Program-made: the position numbers and the translations under genes
The notes under the pieces: generated by a model
The model's database searches: none
What the model was told of the DNA's origin: nothing
The model's input: only the letters and a program-made list of their open reading frames with translations
Source of the DNA: an uncultured Pelagibacteraceae bacterium
Lineage (GTDB): Bacteria; Pseudomonadota; Alphaproteobacteria; Pelagibacterales; Pelagibacteraceae
Direction of reading: 5' to 3'
Assembly: GCA_902609535.1 (NCBI GenBank)
Contig: CACLSF010000006.1
Coordinates: 1 to 57,925 of the forward strand
DNA: 57,925 bases
Part shown: positions 31,356-39,147 of the stretch, piece after piece
How the letters are laid out: every line of letters begins with the position of its first letter
How positions within the stretch are numbered: the stretch's first letter is position 1

Positions 31356-32059
31356 TGATCAACTCCAAATATTTTTTTCAAGGAATACTTGCATCAAAAA
31401 AGTTTGATAGTCCAGCCATTGCCTTGGGTGCGAGTTTTGTTGCAATTGGCGCTTTACTTAAAAATTTAGGTTTTACTATTCAAGAAAGTATATTTTCAAC
31501 TTTGTTAACTTACGCTCTTCCAGGATCTTTAGTCATGGCAGAGTCTATGTTAATTGGTGCCTCGCTTGTAAATATTTTTCTTGCAGTATGGTTAGTTAAC
31601 TCAAGACTTTATCCAATGACAGTTTCAATTATGCCATTATTAAAACATGAAAGCCAACCAAGATGGAAATATTACTTATCATGTCATTTTGTTGCTGTTT
31701 CATCGTGGTTAATTTTAAAAAGTAACTATGAAGAAATAGAAAGGAAATACCGAATAGATTTTTGGATTGGTATAGGAACAGCTACATGGTTAGTTGCAAT
31801 TTTTTCAACCATTATTGGTTATTATGCTTCTGATTTTTTAAATAGAGATATGATTATTGCTCTAGCGATAATAAACCCAATTTATTTTATGTGTGCAATG
31901 ATAGGTGTAATGAAGACAGTACAACTTACATCTGCAATTTTACTTGGTGCATTATTAGGACCTATTTTTTATTTTATTTCTCCCGAGTGGAGTGTGCTTA
32001 TCGGTGGGTTGGTTGCTGGAACAATTTCTTATTTTATTGGAGAAAAATATGGCAGTTAA
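31355..32059 (+). CDS. azlC: AzlC-family branched-chain amino acid exporter, large subunit
   Basis: 234 residues from the ATG at 31355, which overlaps the livF stop as TGATG. About six to seven membrane segments; the N-terminal G-I-L-A-S-K-K and P-G-S-L-V-M-A-E stretches fit AzlC. AzlC with AzlD exports branched-chain amino acids or analogues. It is encoded directly behind an importer of the same substrate class and overlaps azlD by 11 bases. Confidence 0.85.
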   Translation: MINSKYFFQGILASKKFDSPAIALGASFVAIGALLKNLGFTIQESIFSTLLTYALPGSLVMAESMLIGASLVNIFLAVWLVNSRLYPMTVSIMPLLKHESQPRWKYYLSCHFVAVSSWLILKSNYEEIERKYRIDFWIGIGTATWLVAIFSTIIGYYASDFLNRDMIIALAIINPIYFMCAMIGVMKTVQLTSAILLGALLGPIFYFISPEWSVLIGGLVAGTISYFIGEKYGS

Positions 32060-32375
32060 TATAGTTTTAGCAATAATAGTAACTTCTTTAGCAACTTATT
32101 TATCGAGATTTCTTGGAGCATTTACCTCAGAAAAAATTAGTGAAAAGTCTAAAATTTATAGATGGTTTAATTGTATAGCATATTCAACTTTAGCTGCCTT
32201 AATTTCAAGAATACTCATATTTCCGTCAGGAGATCTTTCCGAAGTCAACTATATTTCAAGGATAATTGTAATTTTATTATCAATATTAATTTTTTATGTC
32301 ACAAAAAGAAATTTAGTTTATCCAACAGTATTATCTGCTATAATTTTGGCTACATTAAATAGTTTTGTGGTATGA
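32049..32375 (+). CDS. azlD: AzlD-family branched-chain amino acid exporter, small subunit
   Basis: 108 residues with four hydrophobic segments. The start at 32049 (MAVNIVLAIIVT) is preferred over an upstream in-frame codon because it overlaps azlC by only 11 bases and begins the first membrane span. The T-Y-L-S-R-F-L-G segment fits AzlD. It works as the small partner of AzlC. Confidence 0.82.
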   Translation: MAVNIVLAIIVTSLATYLSRFLGAFTSEKISEKSKIYRWFNCIAYSTLAALISRILIFPSGDLSEVNYISRIIVILLSILIFYVTKRNLVYPTVLSAIILATLNSFVV

Positions 32376-32884
32376 AAAAACTTATTTTTATTATATTTTT
32401 TTTAATTTTTAGCAGTAATGTAAACGCTGGTTGTGATGATCCTATAACTGATGGTGTAGATTACACAAAATGTAAATTTTCAGATGGTCAAGATTTACAA
32501 GGTAGTTACCTTCCTAATTCAAATCTGTCTTTTGCAAGTTTTATCCAAGTAAATTTTGATAAGAGTATAATGATGAATTCAAATCTTTCATTTGGCACAT
32601 TTTCAGAATCATCATTTATTAGAGCGAATTTATATGAGTCAATTTTAACAGGTGCGAATCTTGAACTTTCAAATTTCTCAAGTGCTAATTTAACAAGAGT
32701 AGACTTCATGGGATCTACATTGATAGACACAAATTTCCAAAATTCAAACTTAATGGAAGCAAATTTTACATCTTCAAATATTTTAAATGCAAATTTTGAT
32801 GGAGCCAACCTAATAGGTGCAATCTGGACTAATGGTGAAATTTGTGGACCAGATTCAATAGGAATTTGCAATAAAATAAATTAA
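32372..32884 (+). CDS. Exported pentapeptide-repeat protein
   Basis: 170 residues. A signal peptide (about 1-19, ending V-N-A) precedes a mature N-terminus with Cys21 and Cys34. Residues from about 40 to 150 are nearly continuous pentapeptide repeats of the form A/S-N-L/F-x-x, which fold into a right-handed four-sided beta-helix. Two further cysteines near the C-terminus may pair with the N-terminal ones in the periplasm. It overlaps azlD as ATGA and glaH as TAATG, so it is embedded in the transporter operon. The function is unknown; a structural or partner-binding role in the periplasm is an inference. Confidence 0.85.
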   Translation: MKKLIFIIFFLIFSSNVNAGCDDPITDGVDYTKCKFSDGQDLQGSYLPNSNLSFASFIQVNFDKSIMMNSNLSFGTFSESSFIRANLYESILTGANLELSNFSSANLTRVDFMGSTLIDTNFQNSNLMEANFTSSNILNANFDGANLIGAIWTNGEICGPDSIGICNKIN

Positions 32885-33804
32885 TGCAAGATTTAAAACA
32901 AATAGATGGATTTGATATATCCTTTCATGAAAAATCAAAAAGAATTATAAATATTAAAATTGAAGATGAAATAATTGAAAGACTTATATTTCCTTTTAAA
33001 AAATTTGATATAACGGCACTCGAATATAAACCCTTTACACGTTTCACAATTGCAAAAAGTCTAGATGAGACTACATCTCATGAACTAAGTAAACTTTTAA
33101 ACCATATATTAAAAAATAGAAATACAGGTTGTTTCATAATAGGACCTAAAAATATTTCATCTAAAATTGATCAAACATTTTTAATTAAACTATCTACAGC
33201 AATTACACATTTAATTGGTAATCCTAATCATGACTCAATGGCTGGAAAATATTATGCAAGATTTCATGTAAAGCATGAAGATAATAGCGATTCTTATCTA
33301 AGAAAAGCATATATAAATATGGATCTTCATACTGATGGCACTTATGTAAAAGAGACTACCGATTGGATATTGATGTCAAAATTAGAGGAAGAAAATGTAG
33401 ATGGTGGAGAAACTGCTTTATTACATCTAGATGATTGGGAACATTTATCAGATTTAGTAAATGATGAAGTTGGTAAGCAAGATTTTATTTGGGGTTCACC
33501 TAAGAGTAAAAATGTGGGTTATAAAGTTGAACATCCAGTTTTTTCAAAAGATCAAAATGGAGAGCCTACAATTTCTTATATAGACCAATTTCCAGAACCA
33601 AAAAATATGAAACAGGGTTTATTTCTTCAAAAATTATCAGATTCATTAGAGGGAAGTCAAAATAAAATTATAACCTCTCTACCAGTAGGTAGTGCTATAG
33701 TTGCAAATAATTACTTTTGGCTACATGGCAGAAAACCATTCAAAGAAAATAAAAAATTATCAAGGGAATTGCTTAGAATTAGAGGTTCCTTTTTTATTAA
33801 TTAA
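32884..33804 (+). CDS. glaH: Glutarate 2-hydroxylase GlaH (CsiD family)
   Basis: 306 residues. It is an Fe(II)/2-oxoglutarate dioxygenase of the CsiD family, known to hydroxylate glutarate to L-2-hydroxyglutarate in lysine/glutarate catabolism. Iron ligands His149 and Asp151 are in L-H-T-D-G-T-Y, and distal His281 is in F-W-L-H-G-R. The A-R-F-x-V-K, D-N-S-D-S-Y-L-R and L-L-H-L-D-D-W-E-H-L blocks match my recollection of E. coli CsiD closely. It starts by TAATG overlap with the pentapeptide-repeat gene. The usual partner, L-2-hydroxyglutarate oxidase (LhgO), is not in the window. Confidence 0.92.
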   Translation: MQDLKQIDGFDISFHEKSKRIINIKIEDEIIERLIFPFKKFDITALEYKPFTRFTIAKSLDETTSHELSKLLNHILKNRNTGCFIIGPKNISSKIDQTFLIKLSTAITHLIGNPNHDSMAGKYYARFHVKHEDNSDSYLRKAYINMDLHTDGTYVKETTDWILMSKLEEENVDGGETALLHLDDWEHLSDLVNDEVGKQDFIWGSPKSKNVGYKVEHPVFSKDQNGEPTISYIDQFPEPKNMKQGLFLQKLSDSLEGSQNKIITSLPVGSAIVANNYFWLHGRKPFKENKKLSRELLRIRGSFFIN

Positions 33805-33821
33805 GTATAGTAATTACTTCT

Positions 33822-34592
33822 ATGAAACTTGGTTTTATAGGAACTGGAAAAATAACTGAATCAGTTGTTATAGGTATTTCTTCGTCAAAAATTAAATATT
33901 CCAAGATTTTAGTTTCACCTAGGAATCTTTCTGTCGCAAAAAAATTATCAAAAAATAATAAAAAAGTAAGTATTGGTAAGTCAAATCAAGAAATTATTAA
34001 TAGTTGTGATTGGATTTTTCTTGCAGTTACCCCTACAGTTGGAGAGGAAATAATCAAAACGCTTAAATTTAAGTCTAACCAAACAATAATAAGTTTTATC
34101 TCAACAATTACTTTAACAAGACTAAAGAAATTAATTAATGTTAAGGCAAAAATTTTTAGAGCTATACCTCTTCCACCAATATCATTTAGAAAGGGACCAG
34201 TTCCAGTTTTTCCTCCAAATAAAACATTAAAAAACTTTTTCAACAAACTTGGAACAACAGTTGAAATCAATAATGAAAAGTTATCCAAAAACTTTTGGTC
34301 GACATCAGGTATGATGGCTCCATTTTATGAATTATTAAATACTATGTCTAATTGGCTTGTACAACGAGGTGTTAAAAAAGATAAAGCTCAAAAATATATA
34401 ACTTCACTGTTTGTTGCATTGTCTGAAGACGCACTAAGAAACTCTGATAAGGATTTAAAATTTTTAGTTAAAGAGTCTCAAACTCCCAAAGGATTAAATG
34501 AACAAGGAGTACAAGAACTAAGAAAAGCAGGTTTTTATAAGTCTACAGAGAAAACATTAAATAGTATTCTTAAAAGACTTAACAAAGTATAA
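33822..34592 (+). CDS. proC: Pyrroline-5-carboxylate reductase family protein
   Basis: 256 residues. The N-terminal NAD(P)-binding motif G-F-I-G-T-G-K-I is at 4-11, and the C-terminal helical dimerisation domain has the S-G-M-M-A-P-F-Y region typical of the family. ProC reduces pyrroline-5-carboxylate to proline. This copy diverges in the usual S-P-A-Y and T-S-P-G-G-T region (reading Q-T-P-K-G-L-N-E), so a related imine reductase activity is possible. It lies 17 bases after glaH and 6 before the second livG. Confidence 0.75.
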   Translation: MKLGFIGTGKITESVVIGISSSKIKYSKILVSPRNLSVAKKLSKNNKKVSIGKSNQEIINSCDWIFLAVTPTVGEEIIKTLKFKSNQTIISFISTITLTRLKKLINVKAKIFRAIPLPPISFRKGPVPVFPPNKTLKNFFNKLGTTVEINNEKLSKNFWSTSGMMAPFYELLNTMSNWLVQRGVKKDKAQKYITSLFVALSEDALRNSDKDLKFLVKESQTPKGLNEQGVQELRKAGFYKSTEKTLNSILKRLNKV

Positions 34593-34598
34593 TTCTCT

Positions 34599-35396
34599 AT
34601 GTCATCAGATTTAAATATTCTGAAAATAGAAAATATCACAAAATATTTTGGAGGACTTGCTGCCGTATCTAATTGTTCATTAACCATTAAAAGAGGAACA
34701 ATTACAGGAATTATTGGCCCAAACGGATCAGGAAAAACAACTCTATTTAATCTTATTGCAGGTAATTTAAAATCCTCAAAAGGAAATGTTTTTTTTAATA
34801 ATGAAAATATAACGGATATACCATCTCACGAATTATTTTCAAAAGGACTTCTAAGAACTTTTCAAATTGCACATGAATTCTCTAATCTTACCGTCTTAGA
34901 AAATTTAATGATGGTTCCAGGAAATCAAACTGGGGAAACACTATTAAATGCATTTATAAAGCCTAAACTTATTAAAGAAGAGGAAGAACAAATTAGACTT
35001 AAAGCCTATGATGTAGCAGAATTTTTAAATTTAAAGCACTTAGCTAATGAAAGAGCAGGAAATTTGTCTGGAGGTCAAAAAAAATTACTAGAATTAGGAA
35101 GAACTATGATGGTAGATGCCAAATTAGTTTTATTAGATGAAGTAGGAGCGGGTGTTAATAGAACATTATTAAAAGAATTGGGAACTGCAATTTTAAGACT
35201 TAATAAGGAAAAAAATTATACATTTTGTATGATTGAACACGATATGGATTTCATTAGTAGGATGTGCGACCCAGTAATTGTAATGTCAGAGGGTGTAGTT
35301 CTATTTGAAGGAACATCTGATGAAGTAAAAAAAAATGAGCAAGTTATAGAAAGCTATCTCGGTAGAGGAAAAAAAATTAATGGAGAAACTAGCTGA
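34599..35396 (+). CDS. livG: HAAT ABC transporter ATP-binding protein LivG (system 2)
   Basis: 265 residues. Walker A GPNGSGKTT is at 40-48, with the Q-loop in R-T-F-Q-I-A-H and the signature L-S-G-G-Q at about 156-160. Walker B reads L-V-L-L-D-E-V with Val182 in place of the almost invariant proline, but the catalytic Glu181 is present. It shares the LivG architecture with system 1 but is clearly divergent. It overlaps livF by one base (TGATG). Confidence 0.93.
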   Translation: MSSDLNILKIENITKYFGGLAAVSNCSLTIKRGTITGIIGPNGSGKTTLFNLIAGNLKSSKGNVFFNNENITDIPSHELFSKGLLRTFQIAHEFSNLTVLENLMMVPGNQTGETLLNAFIKPKLIKEEEEQIRLKAYDVAEFLNLKHLANERAGNLSGGQKKLLELGRTMMVDAKLVLLDEVGAGVNRTLLKELGTAILRLNKEKNYTFCMIEHDMDFISRMCDPVIVMSEGVVLFEGTSDEVKKNEQVIESYLGRGKKINGETS

Positions 35397-36103
35397 TGGC
35401 ATTTTTTGAGGGAAATAATATGACAGGTGGTTACGGTGATGGTCCAGATATTATTAATTCTTGTTCTATTAATGTCGACAAAGGGGAAATTGTTGCAATC
35501 CTAGGTCCAAATGGTGCTGGAAAATCTACTGCCATGAAAGCAATGTTAGGTTTATTAAATTTAAAATCTGGAAGTGTAGTTATAGAAGATCAAGACATAT
35601 CCAAATTTTCCCCACAAGAGAGAGTTCAAAGAGGAATCTCTTTTGTGCCACAGACAAAAAATGTTTTTTCAGAATTGACAGTAAGAGAAAATCTTGAAAT
35701 AGGTGGATTTCTTAGAAAAGATGATATCGATATAGTCATCAATCAAATCTACGAATTATTTCCAATTTTAGCAGAAAAAAGAGACCAAGTTGTTGGACAA
35801 TTATCTGGTGGTCAAAGACAACAAGTAGCCTTAGGGAGAGCTTTAATGATACAGCCATCAGTTTTAATGTTAGATGAACCAACTGCTGGTGTTTCACCTA
35901 TTGTGATGGATGAACTGTTCGAACATATAGTTAAAGTTAAAAAAGCTGGAGTGGCAATAATTATGGTAGAGCAGAATGCAAAACAAGCACTTAGCATATC
36001 AGACCGTGGTTATGTTTTAGTGACTGGTGAAAATAAATTTGAAGGTTCTGGAAAGGAATTGTTAAATGATCCAGAAGTAAGAAGGTCATTTTTAGGAGCT
36101 TAA
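35396..36103 (+). CDS. livF: HAAT ABC transporter ATP-binding protein LivF (system 2)
   Basis: 235 residues, normal LivF length. Walker A GPNGAGKST is at 37-45, the signature L-S-G-G-Q-R-Q-Q and Walker B L-M-L-D-E-P-T-A-G-V. It lacks the N-terminal extension of the system 1 LivF. It is followed after 2 bases by livH. Confidence 0.94.
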   Translation: MAFFEGNNMTGGYGDGPDIINSCSINVDKGEIVAILGPNGAGKSTAMKAMLGLLNLKSGSVVIEDQDISKFSPQERVQRGISFVPQTKNVFSELTVRENLEIGGFLRKDDIDIVINQIYELFPILAEKRDQVVGQLSGGQRQQVALGRALMIQPSVLMLDEPTAGVSPIVMDELFEHIVKVKKAGVAIIMVEQNAKQALSISDRGYVLVTGENKFEGSGKELLNDPEVRRSFLGA

Positions 36104-36105
36104 TT

Positions 36106-37116
36106 ATGGATTTTATCAATGCAATAATTGTATTATTGAATTACACAATATTACCTGCGTTAACCTATGGGTCTCAATTAGCTTTAGGAGCAATATTTGT
36201 TACCCTTATTTATGGAATTTTGAGATTTGCTAATTTTGCAACAGGAGACATGATGTCTTTTGGCACTATGTTCGCAGTTTTATTTACTTATTATCTGCAA
36301 TCAAAAGGAATAAGTTTTGGTTTTTTACCGACAGCTTTACTTACTATACCTTTTGCCGTTGCAATGATGATATTCTATATGCTCATCATAGATAAAACAG
36401 TTTTTAGTTATTATAGAATAAATAAAAGTCCTCCAGTGCAATTAGCAATGGTTAGTATTGGTGTAATGTTCGTAACTCAAGCAATAATCAGAATAATTAT
36501 TGGTCCCACTGATAGAAGATTTATGGATGGGGAAAAATTTATCTTAAAAGCGTCAGAATTTAAAGATATGACAGGACTAGCTGAAGGGTTAACTATCAAA
36601 TCAACACAAATCATTACTATTGTAGTAACTATTATATTAGTTGCGATCTTATTTTGGTTTTTAAATAAAACAAAAACAGGAACAAGCATGAGAGCTTATT
36701 CAGATAATGAGGATTTAGCATTGCTCTCAGGAATAGATCCAAAAAAAGTAGTTCTTATAACTTGGATAATTGCAGGAATTTTAGCTACTATTGGAGGAGT
36801 ATTATATGGCTTAGATAAAAGCTACAGACCTTTTGTTTATTTTAATAATATGCTTCCTATATTTGCTGCGGCTATAGCTGGAGGTATTGGTAACCCTTAT
36901 GGTGCTTTTCTTGGTGGGTATTTAATTGCATTCGCAGAAATATTTCTCACTTATGCATATAAAAGATTTTTCATTTATATTTTACCAGAACAGCTGGAAC
37001 CAAACTCTTTGATGCAACTTTTATCTACAGACTACAAGTTTGCAATATCATTCTCAATTTTGGTCATTGTTTTGGTATTTAGGCCATCAGGAATTTTTGA
37101 AGGAAAGAAAATATGA
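36106..37116 (+). CDS. livH: HAAT ABC transporter permease LivH (system 2)
   Basis: 336 residues with about eight membrane segments. The L-I-Y-G-I-L-R-F-A-N-F-A-T-G-D segment is the LivH signature, and R-A-Y-S-D-N-E-D-L-A-L-L-S-G is the ATPase-contact loop. It overlaps livM by four bases (ATGA). Confidence 0.93.
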   Translation: MDFINAIIVLLNYTILPALTYGSQLALGAIFVTLIYGILRFANFATGDMMSFGTMFAVLFTYYLQSKGISFGFLPTALLTIPFAVAMMIFYMLIIDKTVFSYYRINKSPPVQLAMVSIGVMFVTQAIIRIIIGPTDRRFMDGEKFILKASEFKDMTGLAEGLTIKSTQIITIVVTIILVAILFWFLNKTKTGTSMRAYSDNEDLALLSGIDPKKVVLITWIIAGILATIGGVLYGLDKSYRPFVYFNNMLPIFAAAIAGGIGNPYGAFLGGYLIAFAEIFLTYAYKRFFIYILPEQLEPNSLMQLLSTDYKFAISFSILVIVLVFRPSGIFEGKKI

Positions 37117-38483
37117 AGAATTACTTAAATATTATAATTGCTTACTCAATTATGTTGGGACTAATAATTTTAGTAGGTATTTTCCAGTCGTGGTCTATTG
37201 CATTAACAATTTTTAATTATTGTATGATTTCAGCAGTAATGACCATGGGTGCAAATATTCAATGGGGATACGCAGGTCTTATTAACTTTGGGATAATGGG
37301 CTACACAGCTTTAGGAGGGTTGGCAGTAGTACTTGTGTCTGTTGCTCCAGTGTCTGAAGCATGGAATGTTGGAGGATTAAATATGCTAATGAGTCTTCTG
37401 CTTATAGTTCTAATGATATTTTCGATAAGATATGTTCTTAAAAACATAGAAAAATCAAAGAAAAGAAACTACTTAGTTGCAGGAATAATAATAGTTGGAC
37501 TTTTTCTTATCAAAATGATTTCAGGTCCAGCAATAGAATTAATAGAGGCTGTTGAGCCAGCTAAAACTGGTTTTTTAGGTGGATTAGGTATGCCAGTTTT
37601 ATTCTCCTGGATTGTTGGCGGTTTTTTTGCAGCTGGTTTAGCATTTATAGTTGGAAAAGTTGCGCTAGGTTTAAGAGCAGATTATCTAGCCATAGCAACT
37701 TTATTAATAGCAGAAATAGTTGTTTCAATTATTAAACATGAGGATTGGTTAGCGAGGGGTGTAAAAAATGTTATAGGATTAAAAAGACCTGCTCCATATG
37801 AAATAGATTTACAAACGTCCCCATGGTTTATAGACCTAGTTGAAAAGTTTCATACTACAAAATTGTCATTAACCAACTCACTTTCAGAAAGACAAGACCT
37901 TTTAAACCAATTGGTGATAGACGCGTCTTCAATTTATGTAAAACTTTGTTTTGCTGGGTTATTTTTAGTAGTAGTTATTATTTTATTGTTAGTTACACAA
38001 AAAGCACTTTATTCACCCTGGGGAAGAATGATGAGAGCTATAAGAGACAATGAAGAGGCGGCAAGTGCAATGGGTAAGAATGTTGTTAAACAGCATTTAT
38101 TTATATTTATCTTAGGTTCAGCAATTGTTGGAATAGCGGGAGCAATGATGGTAACTAATGATGGATTATTTACACCAGGAAGTTACCGACCTATGAGATA
38201 TACATTTGTTATATGGGTGATGGTAATTGTAGGTGGAACAGGTAATAATTTTGGAGCAATTCTTGGTGGTTTTGTAGTTTGGTTTTTATGGGTAGAAGCT
38301 GCACCAATTGCATTATTTTTTATAAATCTCTTTACTGCACATCTTCCAGAAACAAATGAGATAAAAATTCATTTAATAAATAGTGCACCGTATTTTAGAT
38401 TTTTATTAGTTGGAATAGGTCTTCTTTTAATAATGAGATTTAGACCTCAGGGCATAATTCCTGAAAAGATTATTAAACAATAA
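37113..38483 (+). CDS. livM: HAAT ABC transporter permease LivM (system 2), long form
   Basis: 456 residues, about 100 longer than the system 1 LivM. Extra segments lie at about 95-150, between membrane spans, and at about 225-265. The family core is intact: A-G-L-I-N-F-G, R-A-D-Y-L-A-I-A-T-L and the R-A-I-R-D-N-E-E-A-A-S-A-M-G contact loop. With LivH it forms the membrane channel of the second importer. Confidence 0.92.
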   Translation: MKNYLNIIIAYSIMLGLIILVGIFQSWSIALTIFNYCMISAVMTMGANIQWGYAGLINFGIMGYTALGGLAVVLVSVAPVSEAWNVGGLNMLMSLLLIVLMIFSIRYVLKNIEKSKKRNYLVAGIIIVGLFLIKMISGPAIELIEAVEPAKTGFLGGLGMPVLFSWIVGGFFAAGLAFIVGKVALGLRADYLAIATLLIAEIVVSIIKHEDWLARGVKNVIGLKRPAPYEIDLQTSPWFIDLVEKFHTTKLSLTNSLSERQDLLNQLVIDASSIYVKLCFAGLFLVVVIILLLVTQKALYSPWGRMMRAIRDNEEAASAMGKNVVKQHLFIFILGSAIVGIAGAMMVTNDGLFTPGSYRPMRYTFVIWVMVIVGGTGNNFGAILGGFVVWFLWVEAAPIALFFINLFTAHLPETNEIKIHLINSAPYFRFLLVGIGLLLIMRFRPQGIIPEKIIKQ

Positions 38484-38492
38484 TCTTGAAAA

Positions 38493-39101
38493 GTGAGCTA
38501 TTTAATTTTTGGTTTTCTTACAGGTCTTAGTTTAATCCTAGCAATTGGAGCACAAAATATATTTGTAATTGAACAAGGTCTTAAAAAGAAACATGTATTT
38601 ATTGTTTGCTCAATTTGTTCATTATCTGATTTTATACTTATTTTTTTAGGAATATTTCTATTTCATCATTTCCAGAGTTTTTTTTCACCATTAATAGAAC
38701 TCATATTAAATATTCTCCTTCTTTTGTTTTTAATAAATTTTATCTGGAGGAAATTAAAGTCGATTAATAATCAAATTTCGATTAATAAAAATTCTGATAG
38801 AAATACTTTTATCTCTACAGTTCTTAAAACACTTAGTTTTACTTACTTAAATCCACATGTGTATTCAGATACGGTATTTTTTTTAGGTAACTTTTCTAAA
38901 GATTTTTTAATAACTCAAAAATACCTTTTTGGTATTGGAGCATCAATTTCATCATTTCTTTTCTTTTTTATACTAGGATATCTCTCAAAATTCTTATCTA
39001 ATTATATAAGTAGCGAAAGACTATGGAAAACAATTAATTATTCTATAGTCCTCTTCATGTCCTTACTATCAGTTTATGTTTTTATGAGTATTCTAAAATA
39101 A
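38493..39101 (+). CDS. LysE/ArgO-family exporter
   Basis: 202 residues from a GTG start 9 bases after livM. About six membrane segments; L-A-I-G-A-Q-N-I-F-V-I-E-Q-G and C-S-L-S-D, and later Y-L-N-P-H-V-Y-S-D-T, match the LysE/ArgO basic amino acid exporters. Like AzlCD behind system 1, this puts an exporter at the end of an importer gene set. Confidence 0.88.
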   Translation: MSYLIFGFLTGLSLILAIGAQNIFVIEQGLKKKHVFIVCSICSLSDFILIFLGIFLFHHFQSFFSPLIELILNILLLLFLINFIWRKLKSINNQISINKNSDRNTFISTVLKTLSFTYLNPHVYSDTVFFLGNFSKDFLITQKYLFGIGASISSFLFFFILGYLSKFLSNYISSERLWKTINYSIVLFMSLLSVYVFMSILK

Positions 39102-39105
39102 AAAA

Positions 39106-39133
39106 AACTCCAGCAGCTTTCGCCGCTGGAGTT
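39106..39133 (-). terminator. Terminator between the convergent lysE and livK genes
   Basis: AACTCCAGC (39106-39114) and GCTGGAGTT (39125-39133) form a perfect 9-bp stem with a 10-base loop. On the minus strand it is followed by a run of T residues (the A-run at 39099-39107), so it terminates the livK transcript efficiently. On the plus strand there is no T-run, so termination of lysE is less certain. Confidence 0.88.
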
Positions 39134-39147
39134 AAATTTAACAAATA

